A stretch of 64,000 nucleotides of DNA, taken from contig NZ_WLCM01000008.1 in the NCBI RefSeq assembly GCF_013317235.1, positions 101,532-165,531 of the forward strand, given 5' to 3'. Below, piece after piece: positions 46,831 to 55,402 of the stretch; the stretch's first letter is position 1; the number at the start of each line of letters is the position of its first letter. The notes beneath the pieces were generated by a model that saw nothing but the letters and a program-made list of their open reading frames with translations, was not told the DNA's origin and ran no database searches. Position numbers and translations under genes: made by a program. This stretch comes from Leisingera sp. ANG59 (GTDB lineage Bacteria > Pseudomonadota > Alphaproteobacteria > Rhodobacterales > Rhodobacteraceae).

Positions 46831-48219
46831 CTAGAGCAGTAGAACGGCCGCAAGGCCCAGGAAGGCGAAAAAGCCCACCACATCAGTCACTGTGGTAACA
46901 AAGGCGCCAGAGGCCAGCGCCGGGTCAATTCCGGTTTTCTCCAATAGAACCGGGATCACCGTGCCCGCCAGCCCCGCCACGACCAGATTGACCACCATAG
47001 CGACGGCAATCACCACGCCCAGCATCGGCGAGCCGAACCAGGCCAGGCCCACCAGCCCCATGACGATGGCAAAGATCACCCCGTTGACCAGCCCCACCAG
47101 CACTTCGCGGCGGATCACCCGCCAGACGTTGGAGCCGGTGAGGTCGCGGGTGGCGATGGCGCGCACCGCCACCGTCAGCGACTGGGTGCCGGCGTTGCCG
47201 CCCATTGAGGCAACGATCGGCATCAGCACAGCCAAAGCGACAATCTGGGCAATCGCCGCCTCGAACTGGGCGATGACCAGCGAGGCCAGCACCGCTGTCA
47301 CCAGGTTCACCGCGAGCCAGGGAAAGCGGCGCTTGGTGGTCTCGATCACCCGGTCGGCAAGCGAGCTTTCCTCGCCCACACCGGCAAGGCGGAGGATGTC
47401 CTCCTCGTGCTCCTCGTCCAGCACGATCATCGCGTCGTCGATGGTGATCACACCGACCAGCCGCCCCTCGTCATCGACCACCGGGGCCGAGATCAGGTGG
47501 TACTGGTTGAAGGCATAGGCCACGTCTTCCTCATCCTGATCGGCGGGAATGACCTGGAACGTGTCCTCAACCAGGCTGGTCAGCGGCACATGGCGCTTCG
47601 CCGCCATGATCCGGCCCAGGGTGACGTTGCCGATCGGATGCAGGCGCGGATCGACCAGCACCACATGGTAGAACTGATCCGGAAGATCTTCGGAGTTGCG
47701 CATGAAATCAATGGCCTGGCCGACATTCCAGTGCTCGGGCGCCATTACCACCTCGCGCTGCATCAGGCGGCCGGCGGAGTTTTCCGGATAGCTCAGGGAT
47801 TGTTCGACCGCGACCCGGTCGGCGTCTTCCAGCGCGTCCAGAATGGCTTCCTGCTGCGGCACCTCCAGATCTTCCAGCAGGTCGACGACATCGTCGCTGT
47901 CCAGCTCCCGCACCGCGTCGGCCAGAACCATGGGGTTCAGGATCGAGATCACCTCTTCGCGGATGCTCTCGTCCAGTTCCGACAGGATCTCGCCGTCGAA
48001 CTCCCGGTCGTAAAGCCGGATCAGGCTGATCCGGTCATCGGAATCGATCTGTTCCAGAAGGTCGGCGATATCCGCCGCGTGCAGATCCTCAAGCAGCTCT
48101 GTCAGGGTCTGCTGATCGCCCTGCTCGACCGCTTCCAGAACCTGCGCGACCATCTTGCGGTCGAGATCATAGGCATCTTCCTGAGGCTGATCGCCGGTGA
48201 TGTTGTCGCCGCTGCTCAT
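46831..48219 (-). CDS. mgtE: MgtE magnesium transporter
   Basis: A 462-residue Mg2+ channel/transporter. The N-terminal superhelical domain (VAQVLEAVEQGDQQTLTELL to about residue 140) senses Mg2+. A CBS pair follows, at about 145-265, with MQREVVMAPEHWNVGQAIDF and YHLISAPVVDDEGRLVGVIT. Five C-terminal helices include VLMPIVASMGGNAGTQSLTV, the MgtE signature, and ALASGAFVTTVTDVVGFFAF, the pore motif. The start at 48219 follows GGGGGCATCAG; an ATG nine codons upstream (48246) is an alternative. No M-box or mgtA-type riboswitch is evident in the short leader. Confidence 0.93.
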   Translation of the reverse strand: MSSGDNITGDQPQEDAYDLDRKMVAQVLEAVEQGDQQTLTELLEDLHAADIADLLEQIDSDDRISLIRLYDREFDGEILSELDESIREEVISILNPMVLADAVRELDSDDVVDLLEDLEVPQQEAILDALEDADRVAVEQSLSYPENSAGRLMQREVVMAPEHWNVGQAIDFMRNSEDLPDQFYHVVLVDPRLHPIGNVTLGRIMAAKRHVPLTSLVEDTFQVIPADQDEEDVAYAFNQYHLISAPVVDDEGRLVGVITIDDAMIVLDEEHEEDILRLAGVGEESSLADRVIETTKRRFPWLAVNLVTAVLASLVIAQFEAAIAQIVALAVLMPIVASMGGNAGTQSLTVAVRAIATRDLTGSNVWRVIRREVLVGLVNGVIFAIVMGLVGLAWFGSPMLGVVIAVAMVVNLVVAGLAGTVIPVLLEKTGIDPALASGAFVTTVTDVVGFFAFLGLAAVLLL

Positions 48220-48361
48220 CTGATGCCCCCGGATTTTCTTGGTCATTGCCTGCAAAATAGTAGACGCCGCCGCCGGAAAACAATGGCGATGCCGCAATTT
48301 ACCCGCGCCCCTTCGGCGGGTATCCTGCGCTGAGCCATTTTGCAAGGAAAGGGTTGGACGC

Positions 48362-49648
48362 ATGGGCACCGGTTATATCCTGAAGGGGCAGGTTCTTGCC
48401 TTTTCCGCCTCTCCCTTTGCCGGGGAGCGCCCGCAGGATACGGCCCGGCTGCTGGACGCCGTGGCGGTGCAGGACGGGCGGATTGCGGGCACCGGCACGC
48501 TGTCGGAGATGCAGGCGCTGCTGCCGGAGGCGGAGACCGTGGATCATTCCGGCAAGCTGATCTTGGCCGGCTTTGTCGATGCCCACGTGCATTACCCGCA
48601 GACCGCGATCATCGCCAGCTGGGGCAAGCGTCTGATCGACTGGCTGAACAGCTATACCTTCCCGGAGGAAATGCGGTTCGGCGACCGCGCCTATGCGGAT
48701 GAAACCGCAGGCCGCTACCTGGACCTGACTGCGGCCCATGGCACCACCACGGTTTGCAGCTACTGCACCATTCACCCTGAAAGCGCGGATGCGTTCTTTG
48801 CCGCGGCACAGGCGCGCGGGCAGCGGGTGGTTGCGGGCAAGACCTGCATGGACCGCAACGCGCCGGAGGGCCTGCGGGACACCGCGCAGTCGGCCTATGA
48901 CGACAGCGAGGCGCTGATAGCGCGCTGGCATGGGGTCGACAGGCTGGAATACGCGATCACCCCGCGGTTCTCTCCCACCTCAACCCCGGTTCAGCTGGAG
49001 GCAATGGGCGCGCTCTGGGCCAAGCATCCAGAATGCCTGATGCAGACGCATCTGAGCGAGCAGACCGACGAGATAGAGTGGGTGAAATCGCTGTTCCCGC
49101 AGGCCCGCGACTATCTGGACACTTACGAGGAGTTCGGCCTCTTGGGCGCCAAAGGCCTGTACGGGCATGCCATCCACCTGGAGGAGCGCGAGCGGCTCCG
49201 GTTGCGCGAATACGGCGCGGCGCTGATCCATTGCCCGACGTCGAACACCTTCATCGGCTCCGGCCTGTTCGACATGGCCGGGCTGATGGCAGAGGGGCAG
49301 CGGATCGGCCTTGCCACCGACACCGGTGGCGGCTCCAGCTTCTCGATGCTGCGCACCATGGCGGCAGCCTATGAGATCGGCCAGCTGCGCGGCACGCCTC
49401 TGCACGCGGCGCAGCTGTTGTGGCTGGCGACACAGGGATCTGCCACGGCGCTGCGGATGGAAGGGAAGATCGGCAACATCGCGGCAGGCATGGAGGCGGA
49501 CCTGGTGGTGCTGGATCTGGCCTCCACCCCCGCCATTGCTCAGCGGTCCGAGCGGGCCCAAGATATCTGGGAAGCGGTGTTCCCGACCATTATGATGGGG
49601 GATGACAGGGCCATCGCCGAGGTCTGGATCGGAGGCCGGCGGGTTTAG
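48362..49648 (+). CDS. guaD: Guanine deaminase
   Basis: A 428-residue amidohydrolase converting guanine to xanthine and ammonia. AGFVDAHVHYPQTAIIASWG holds the HxH metal pair. GTTTVCSYCTIHPES, CLMQTHLSEQTDEIEWVKSL (third His), LYGHAIHLEERERLRL (His) and GLATDTGGGSSFSMLRTM (Asp) complete the zinc site. These segments match bacterial GuaD. It is divergent from mgtE with 142 bases between starts. A converging 8-oxoguanine deaminase gene lies downstream, so two purine-base deaminases sit together. No ribosome site is strong before ATG 48362, but the family start fits. Confidence 0.93.
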   Translation: MGTGYILKGQVLAFSASPFAGERPQDTARLLDAVAVQDGRIAGTGTLSEMQALLPEAETVDHSGKLILAGFVDAHVHYPQTAIIASWGKRLIDWLNSYTFPEEMRFGDRAYADETAGRYLDLTAAHGTTTVCSYCTIHPESADAFFAAAQARGQRVVAGKTCMDRNAPEGLRDTAQSAYDDSEALIARWHGVDRLEYAITPRFSPTSTPVQLEAMGALWAKHPECLMQTHLSEQTDEIEWVKSLFPQARDYLDTYEEFGLLGAKGLYGHAIHLEERERLRLREYGAALIHCPTSNTFIGSGLFDMAGLMAEGQRIGLATDTGGGSSFSMLRTMAAAYEIGQLRGTPLHAAQLLWLATQGSATALRMEGKIGNIAAGMEADLVVLDLASTPAIAQRSERAQDIWEAVFPTIMMGDDRAIAEVWIGGRRV

Positions 49649-49649
49649 G

Positions 49650-49704
49650 AGAGGCGCCGACGCGCCTCTGCCTCCGGCTTGAGTATTTTGGCAAAGAAGA
49701 AGGG
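49650..49704. repeat. Gene-end hairpin with Roseobacter-type repeat tail
   Basis: AGAGGCGC, loop CGAC, GCGCCTCT (49650-49669) begins one base after the guaD stop. It is followed by GCCTCCGGCTTGAGTATTTT and GGCAAAGAAGAAGGG. The stem plus CTCCGG...GAGTATTTTxGCAAAGAAGAAG tail resembles a sequence I have seen repeated at many Rhodobacterales gene ends. It separates the convergent guaD and 8-oxoguanine deaminase genes and probably serves as terminator. Confidence 0.55.
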
Positions 49705-49712
49705 CTGTGCCC

Positions 49713-51047
49713 TTAAGTCATCAGCTGCCGTGCCAGCTGGCCGTGGCGTTCAATCAGGCTAGGCAGGTCCAGGGTGGTCAGCTCGCCGCCGCGGATGATC
49801 TGCTTGCCCTCGACAAACAGGTGCTTGACCTGGGTCGGGCCGGCCAGCAGCAGCGCGGCGGCGTCCCAGCTGCCGCTGGAGGCCACGCCCCTGGTGTCCC
49901 ATATGGCGATGTCGGCGCGTTTGCCCGGCTCCAGCCGGCCGCAGTCGGGACGGCCCAGCACATCGGCGCCGCCGCGGGTGGCAATTTCCAGTGCTTCATA
50001 GGCGCTCATCGCATCCGCGCCGTTTGCCACCCGCTGCAGCAGCATGGCCTGACGCGCCTCGGCGCTGAGGCTGGCCATGTCGTTGCTGGCAGAACCATCG
50101 ACCCCGAGGCCCACCGGCACGCCTGCGTCGCGCATCGCGCGGACCGGCGCAATGCCGCTGCCGAGGCGGCAGTTGGAACAGGGGCAATGGGCCACCCCGG
50201 TGCGGGTTCTGGCAAAGAGATCAATCTCTTGCACGTCAAGCTTGACGCAGTGCGCGTGCCAGACATCGTCGCCGGTCCAGCCCAGCGCCTCGGCATACTG
50301 GCCGGGGCGGCAGCCGAATTTCTCCTCGGAATAGGCGATATCTTCGTCGTTTTCGGCCAGGTGGGTGTGCAGCATCACGCCCTTGTCGCGGGCCAGCAAG
50401 GCGGAATCGCGCATCAGCTCTCGGCTGACGGAAAACGGCGAGCACGGCGCCAGGCCGACGCGGCACATAGAGCCTTCTTCAGGGTCGTGGAAGGCGTCCA
50501 CCACCCGGATCATATCGTCAAGGATCGCGCGCTCTTCCTCGACCAGGCTGTCGGGCGGCAGGCCGCCATCGCTTTCGCCGATGCTCATGGCGCCGCGGGT
50601 CGGATGAAAGCGCAGGCCCACATCGCGGGCGGCGTGAATGGTGTCCTCGAGCCGGGCGCCATTGGGATAGAGGTACAGGTGGTCGGAGCTGAGCGTGCAG
50701 CCCGACAGCGCAAGTTCGGCAAGGCCCAGCTGGGCGGAGACGAACATCTCGTCCGGGGTGAACCGCGCCCAGATCGGGTAAAGCCGCTGCAGCCAGCCGA
50801 ACAGCAGCGCATCCTGCGCCCCCGGCACCGCGCGAGTCAGGTTCTGGTAGAGATGGTGATGGGTGTTCACCAGCCCGGGGGTAACGACGCAGCCTCGGCC
50901 CGAAACCACCTCTCCGCTGGTTTGCAGCCCCTGCCCCACAGCGGCAATCACACCGCCGCGGATCAGCACATCGGTGCCATGCAGCACACGGCGGGTGTCG
51001 TCCATTGTCAGGACGGTATCGGCATTTTGAATCAGGATCTCTGTCAT
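49713..51047 (-). CDS. 8-oxoguanine deaminase
   Basis: A 444-residue amidohydrolase of the AtzB/TrzN-like subgroup. VTPGLVNTHHHLYQNLTRAV has the HxH motif. GCTLSSDHLYLYPNGARLED, GVMLHTHLAENDEDIAYSEE, DVWHAHCVKLDVQEIDLFAR and GLGVDGSASNDMASLSAEAR supply His, Glu, His and Asp. This arrangement (LYLYP, THLAEN, HCV, DGSASND) matches 8-oxoguanine deaminase (forming urate from 8-oxoguanine). A related hydroxyatrazine-type enzyme is possible. GGAGTGTGTGGAT precedes ATG 51047. It lies beside guaD, consistent with purine catabolism. Confidence 0.85.
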   Translation of the reverse strand: MTEILIQNADTVLTMDDTRRVLHGTDVLIRGGVIAAVGQGLQTSGEVVSGRGCVVTPGLVNTHHHLYQNLTRAVPGAQDALLFGWLQRLYPIWARFTPDEMFVSAQLGLAELALSGCTLSSDHLYLYPNGARLEDTIHAARDVGLRFHPTRGAMSIGESDGGLPPDSLVEEERAILDDMIRVVDAFHDPEEGSMCRVGLAPCSPFSVSRELMRDSALLARDKGVMLHTHLAENDEDIAYSEEKFGCRPGQYAEALGWTGDDVWHAHCVKLDVQEIDLFARTRTGVAHCPCSNCRLGSGIAPVRAMRDAGVPVGLGVDGSASNDMASLSAEARQAMLLQRVANGADAMSAYEALEIATRGGADVLGRPDCGRLEPGKRADIAIWDTRGVASSGSWDAAALLLAGPTQVKHLFVEGKQIIRGGELTTLDLPSLIERHGQLARQLMT

Positions 51048-51164
51048 ATCCACACACTCCAATAGACAGCCCGCTTCATGGGAATGTGTGATCGGCCGAT
51101 GGAAAACGGGCGAAGAACCGGCCTGGATGGAAACTACAGGCCGGGACCGCCGGTTTCAACCCGT

Positions 51165-51956
51165 TTACGTCTTGCGCAGCAGTTCCAGCGCGGCGGCGTG
51201 GATCTCCGCATTGGCCGCGGCCAGGGCACGGCCGCCATTGTGGGCCGGGTTGCCGTCCCAGTCAGTCACGATGCCGCCGGCCGCCTGGATCACCGCAATC
51301 GGCGCCTGAATGTCATAAGCGTTGAGGCCGGCCTCGATCACCAGATCCGCCTGGCCTGCCGCCACCAGCGCATAGGCATAGCAATCCATGCCGTAGCGCG
51401 TGAGCTTGGCTTGCGCCGCGACGCGTTCAAAGCCTGCGCGCTCTTCAGAGGTTCCGATTTCGGGGAAGGTGGTGAACAGAATCGCATCCGAGAGCGCAGC
51501 GGTGCTGCGGGTTTTCAAGGGCATTTCGCCCAGCGGGCCGGTCATCGAAGCGATCTCCGCTCCGCCGCAGAAACGCTCTCCGGTGTAGGGCTGGTCGATC
51601 ACGCCGAGGAACGGGCCGGTTTCATCCGCCAGTGCAATAAGCACCCCCCAGGTGGGCGTGCCGCTGATGAAGCCGCGGGTGCCGTCGATCGGGTCCAGCA
51701 CCCAGGTGCGGCCGGAACTGCCAGCCTTGGCACCGAACTCCTCGCCCAGAATGCCGTCCAGAGGGCGCAGCTCTGCCAGCACCGCGCGCATCGCCTGTTC
51801 GGCGGCGCGGTCGGCCACTGTCACCGGATCAAACCCGCCTTCGAGCTTGTTCTCGGCATTCAAGGAGGAAGTTCTGAAATGCGGCAGGATGGCAGCGCGC
51901 GCCGCGTCTGCCATCCTGTTCGCTACGTCAAGGTCCGTGAGTGATGCCTGTGTCAT
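51165..51956 (-). CDS. hisN: Histidinol-phosphatase / inositol monophosphatase family enzyme
   Basis: A 263-residue Mg2+-dependent phosphatase of the IMPase fold. DPVTVADRAAEQAMRAVLAE precedes GILGEEFGAKAG (metal Glu), then TWVLDPIDGTRGFISGTPTW is the DPIDGT signature. GQADLVIEAGLNAYDIQAPI provides the last Asp and VIQAAGGIVTDWDG ends the site. GLNAYDIQAP and GTPTWGVLIAL are typical of the HisN-type histidinol-phosphate phosphatases of alphaproteobacteria. Other IMPase substrates are possible because no his genes lie nearby. The neighbours are an XRE regulator and a deaminase gene. Confidence 0.82.
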   Translation of the reverse strand: MTQASLTDLDVANRMADAARAAILPHFRTSSLNAENKLEGGFDPVTVADRAAEQAMRAVLAELRPLDGILGEEFGAKAGSSGRTWVLDPIDGTRGFISGTPTWGVLIALADETGPFLGVIDQPYTGERFCGGAEIASMTGPLGEMPLKTRSTAALSDAILFTTFPEIGTSEERAGFERVAAQAKLTRYGMDCYAYALVAAGQADLVIEAGLNAYDIQAPIAVIQAAGGIVTDWDGNPAHNGGRALAAANAEIHAAALELLRKT

Positions 51957-52070
51957 ACCCGAACGGGTGCCACTCAGGCGCTTTTATTGCAAGCGCAAAC
52001 CCCGCCACTCACCGGTTTTGCGCTGCAATTCCCTGACCTGCCCGGATCCAGGTCCGGGCCATGCTCCGTC

Positions 52071-52442
52071 TCAGGCGACGTCGCTCAGCACGCGGGCCAG
52101 TTCAAACAGGCGGCGGCGCTGATTTTCCGGGATCGAATAATAGGACCGCACCAGATCAAGGGCTTCCTTGTCCCCCATCAGATCCTCAGGCACGGAGGCC
52201 TTTTCGGCCGGGGCCTTGCCTTCTTCCTGCAAGCCTTCAAAGAAGAAGCTCACCGGCACTTCAAGTGCATCGGAAATGTCCCAAAGGCGGGACGCGCTGA
52301 CCCGGTTGGCTCCGGTTTCATACTTCTGAATTTGCTGGAACTTGATGCCGACCTGCTCGGCGAGCTGCTGCTGCGTCATGCCAATCAGCCACCGGCGGTG
52401 GCGGATGCGCTTTCCCACATGCACGTCTACGGGATGAGCCAT
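52071..52442 (-). CDS. XRE family regulator (PraR/SinR-like)
   Basis: A 123-residue DNA-binding protein. The helix-turn-helix, residues about 9-65, reads GKRIRHRRWLIGMTQQQLAE, then QVGIKFQQIQKYETGANRVS and ASRLWDISDALEVPVSFFFE. The GIKFQQIQKYETGANRVS sequence is characteristic of a conserved alphaproteobacterial group that includes PraR of rhizobia. The C-terminal part ends ALDLVRSYYSIPENQRRRLF, an oligomerisation-type helix. Targets are unknown. It is divergent, across a 350-base structured gap, from the MDR oxidoreductase. Confidence 0.88.
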   Translation of the reverse strand: MAHPVDVHVGKRIRHRRWLIGMTQQQLAEQVGIKFQQIQKYETGANRVSASRLWDISDALEVPVSFFFEGLQEEGKAPAEKASVPEDLMGDKEALDLVRSYYSIPENQRRRLFELARVLSDVA

Positions 52443-52792
52443 GCGTTTCTCCTAACTGTCATTGTGGCCAAAACCCGGACCGCTCTACCAATCAAACTGT
52501 TCTGGAAGCTTCAAATGCTTGCCGGAAACTCGTTTCCCCATCAGCGCGATCAGTCTTCAACCTCTGAGCAAAAGTGTACAACCCTTGCGGTTGATTGCAA
52601 GGCCACCGTCACCCCTTACGGGGCCTTATAACCCAAGCGCATGATTTCATGCAGCATTTTTTTAAATGTTTTATTGCCAACCCGCTGCGGATCGCGTACC
52701 TCCCCAGAAATAGCGAGGTGCAGCCCGCAGGCGAGCACCGGCAGTGTGCCCCGGCGAATCAAGCCGATTCCCGCAAAAGGTGAGGAGAACAC
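52443..52792. other. 350-base divergent region with hairpins and an orphan T-run
   Basis: This gap separates the XRE gene (minus) from the MDR oxidoreductase (plus). The left half holds the XRE promoter. On the plus strand are CCTTGC-GGTTGATT-GCAAGG (52583-52602), an alternative stem AAGGCC..CCGT/ACGGGGCCTT (52599-52627), and the dyad GCATGATTTCATGC (52639-52652), followed after AGCA by seven T. No protein-coding frame ends before that T-run, so the structure may be a small RNA or leader terminator. The right end, with AGGTGAGGAGAAC, belongs to the MDR gene. Confidence 0.45.
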
Positions 52793-53758
52793 ATGCAGGC
52801 TTTCCAAGTCTCCGCTTTTGACAGCCCGGCCGCCCTGACGGAAACGCACTGCCCGGCCCCCGGTCCGGGCGAAGCGGCCGTTGCCCTTCACGCCTGCGGC
52901 CTGAACTTTGCCGATCTGCTGATGATGAAGGGCTCGTATCAGGATACGCCGGAGCCGCCCTTCACCCTGGGCCTGGAAGCAGCCGGGGTGGTGACAGCGC
53001 TTGGCGATGGCACGGAAGGCTTTGACGTTGGCGACCGGGTGGCGGTCTTCGGCGGCTCCGGAGGGCTGGCAGAGGCCGGTGTCTTCGATGCCGCGCGGCT
53101 GATCCGGATTCCGGATTCGATGAGTTTCGAACATGCTGCGGCCATGCAGATCGCCTACGGCACCAGCCATATGGCGCTGGATCACTGCGCCCGTCTGCAG
53201 CCGGGAGAAACGCTGCTGGTCACCGGCGCGGCGGGTGGTGTCGGGCTGACCGCGGTGGAGATCGGCAAGCTGATGGGCGCCACGGTGATCGCCCAGGCCC
53301 GCGGCCGGGACAAGCTGAATGTGGCCGCTGCCGCAGGCGCCGACCACCTGGTTGATGCCGGCCAGGACCTGCGCAGCGCGGTAAAGGCGCTTGGCGGGGC
53401 CGATGTGGTCTATGACGCCATTGGCGGCGATGTGTGGAAGGCCGCCTTCCGCTCTGCCAATCCCGGCGCGCGGCTGCTGCCGGTGGGCTTTGCCGGCGGC
53501 GAGGTGCCGCAGATACCGGCCAACCATCTGCTGGTGAAAAACCTGACCGTGATCGGTTTCTACCTGGGCGGCTACATGAAATTCCGCCCCGATGCGGTGC
53601 GCCAGTCCTTCGAGACGCTGTTTGCCTGGCACGGCGAAGGCCGCATCAAGCCGCATATCAGCCACACGCTGCCACTGGCGCAGGCCGCGGAGGGGCTGGA
53701 ACTGCTGCGCAGCCGCAAATCCACCGGCAAGGTGGTGATCACCATGGGCGGCAGCTGA
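52793..53758 (+). CDS. NADPH:quinone oxidoreductase-like MDR family protein
   Basis: A 321-residue zinc-free medium-chain dehydrogenase/reductase. ALHACGLNFADLLMMKGSYQ, then PPFTLGLEAAGVVTALGDGT are the N-terminal GroES-like signatures. ETLLVTGAAGGVGLTAVEIG is the NADPH Rossmann loop near residues 140-159, and ADVVYDAIGGDVWKAAFRSA and LVKNLTVIGFYLGGYMKF follow. This is the QOR/TP53I3-like branch, reducing quinones or enoyl-type substrates; an acyl-CoA reductase role such as AcuI is less likely because those form a separate group. The strong AGGTGAGGAGAAC fixes the start at 52793. Confidence 0.88.
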   Translation: MQAFQVSAFDSPAALTETHCPAPGPGEAAVALHACGLNFADLLMMKGSYQDTPEPPFTLGLEAAGVVTALGDGTEGFDVGDRVAVFGGSGGLAEAGVFDAARLIRIPDSMSFEHAAAMQIAYGTSHMALDHCARLQPGETLLVTGAAGGVGLTAVEIGKLMGATVIAQARGRDKLNVAAAAGADHLVDAGQDLRSAVKALGGADVVYDAIGGDVWKAAFRSANPGARLLPVGFAGGEVPQIPANHLLVKNLTVIGFYLGGYMKFRPDAVRQSFETLFAWHGEGRIKPHISHTLPLAQAAEGLELLRSRKSTGKVVITMGGS

Positions 53759-53976
53759 CGAGCTGCACGGGCGCTTCAGCAGCGGCGCTTCTCCCGCCCG
53801 CCGACAGCGCATTCCCGCGAAATGCACTGCAGCGGTTAGACCAGGCTCGGCGCCAAGGACGCGCTGGCGAAGCCAGGGCAGCCTGCTGGCGCGGGAGCTC
53901 CGCCCTGCCCGGCGGCACCGGCATATTCCTTGCGGAGGCCCGGACCTGAACCGCAGCCATGCGCTTCGCCAAAGGG

Positions 53977-54858
53977 TCAGCTGGCGGCCCTCAGCGGTGT
54001 GGCCCACAGCCCCTGGAAGCCTTGCCGGATGAACTCGGCCAGCTCCTCGACATAGGGCGCCCGTACGCGCTCTGCCCCGTAGAGGTTGATGTGCTGCATG
54101 GGCAGCTCAGGCAGGCCGCAGCTCTGGGTGATCAGCTCCTGGTATGACGGCTGAGTGCCCTCCAGCAGCACGCCGACGGCCAGATCGGCACTGACAGTTG
54201 CCTCAACAGTGCGGTCGGAATCGCTGTCCAGTGCCATTTCCCATTCGATGCCGGCCTCATCCAGCGCCGCCGTCGCCACCGGGCGGAAGCTGCAGTTGCG
54301 GCAGAAACCGAGCCGCAGGGGACGCTGCCGCCAGACCGCCCCGTCCGGCGCGCCGACCCAGCGCAGCGGCATGCTGTGGATCGTCTCGCCGCCCTCGCCT
54401 GCGCCGGTTTCTGTGGTCAGGATCAGGTCGAAGGCGCCGCGCGCAAACTCCGTCTTCAGGTCGCGGGTGTTGGAGGTGCAAAGGTTCACGTTGACCCGCG
54501 GGTAGCTGAGGCTGAACCGCTTCAGCACCTGCGGGATGACCGGATGCACCACGTCATGCGGCACCCCCAGCAGCACTTCGCCCTCAAAGGCCTGGTCGGT
54601 CAGCCGGCTGATCACCTCGTCATTCAGCGCCACCATCTTGCGGGCATAGCCCAGCATCTGCTCGCCTTCCGCCGTCAGCGCAATGGTGCGGCCGGACCGG
54701 TCCAGCAGTTCCAGCCCCAAGAGCTCCTCCAGCCGCTTCATCTGCATCGAGACCGCCGACTGGGTCAGATGCAGGAAACCAGCGGCGCGGGTCACCCCGC
54801 CGTATTCCGCCACCGCCACAAAAGAGCGGAGCGTGGTGATATCGAGATTTCTTACCAT
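53977..54858 (-). CDS. LysR family transcriptional regulator
   Basis: A 293-residue LysR regulator. The N-terminal winged helix is LDITTLRSFVAVAEYGGVTR, then AAGFLHLTQSAVSMQMKRLE and ELLGLELLDRSGRTIALTAE, residues about 5-65. The effector domain contains GEVLLGVPHDVVHPVIPQVL, RVNVNLCTSNTRDLKTEFA and DLILTTETGAGEGGETIHSM. The sequence resembles regulators that control small DUF1127 genes and motility or stress functions, but the target is not proven. The start is ATG 54858; a GTG one codon earlier is possible. It is divergent from the DUF1127 gene at 54984, across 125 AT-rich bases that should hold its operator. Confidence 0.88.
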   Translation of the reverse strand: MVRNLDITTLRSFVAVAEYGGVTRAAGFLHLTQSAVSMQMKRLEELLGLELLDRSGRTIALTAEGEQMLGYARKMVALNDEVISRLTDQAFEGEVLLGVPHDVVHPVIPQVLKRFSLSYPRVNVNLCTSNTRDLKTEFARGAFDLILTTETGAGEGGETIHSMPLRWVGAPDGAVWRQRPLRLGFCRNCSFRPVATAALDEAGIEWEMALDSDSDRTVEATVSADLAVGVLLEGTQPSYQELITQSCGLPELPMQHINLYGAERVRAPYVEELAEFIRQGFQGLWATPLRAAS

Positions 54859-54983
54859 CACAAAACCTGATTCATTGGATCAAAAACATTCGTTTTAAAA
54901 ATATGCCATACCGGCCCATATTCATCAACACAATTGATCGCCCAAAAGGGAAGCATCACAAACACAACTGAAGGACCAAAGCC

Positions 54984-55205
54984 ATGACTCTCGCAACCTC
55001 CGCCTGCTCCTCCTCCTGCACCGCCGCCAAGCCGCAGCTGTCCCTGACCGCGCGCCTGCGCCTTCACCTGACCGCCTGGCGCCAGCGCCGCCAGCTGGCG
55101 CGGCTGGATGCGCGCGCCCTGGAGGATATCGGCGTGACCCGCGCCCAGGCGGACGCAGAGGCGCGCGGCGGGTTCTGGAAAGCGCCGGATCACTGGAGCC
55201 ACTGA
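54984..55205 (+). CDS. DUF1127 (YjiS-like) small protein
   Basis: A 73-residue protein. The N-terminal third is Ser/Cys/Ala-rich (LATSACSSSCTAAKPQLSLT). It is followed by the DUF1127 motif: RLRLHLTAWRQRRQLARLDA, RALEDIGVTRAQADAEARGG and FWKAPDHW. DUF1127 proteins bind RNA or contribute to phosphate and stress regulation in Agrobacterium and Rhodobacter relatives (for example CcaF1). AAGGACC lies 8 bases before the ATG. A strong terminator follows, so it is monocistronic. The divergent LysR gene is a likely regulator. Confidence 0.88.
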   Translation: MTLATSACSSSCTAAKPQLSLTARLRLHLTAWRQRRQLARLDARALEDIGVTRAQADAEARGGFWKAPDHWSH

Positions 55206-55239
55206 GACGGCCTGGCCTCAGCCAGCACCCACTTTTCAG

Positions 55240-55275
55240 ACGGGCTGCCGCCGCGCAGCCCGTTTGGTTGTTTTT
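55240..55275 (+). terminator. Intrinsic terminator of the DUF1127 gene
   Basis: ACGGGCTGC (55240-55248), CGCC(G)C loop, GCAGCCCGT (55255-55263), followed by TTGGTTGTTTTT. It lies 35 bases past the stop codon. Confidence 0.8.
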
Positions 55276-55402
55276 CATGTATTTCTTTGCTCGAAATACT
55301 TGAACCGAACTCCGCTTCACCCGATATTTGGCAGGAAAGCTGCGGCCCGCGGTCCTGTACGTGTGCCGGCAGCGAGGGAGTAGATTACGGAGACCATTCC
55401 AA

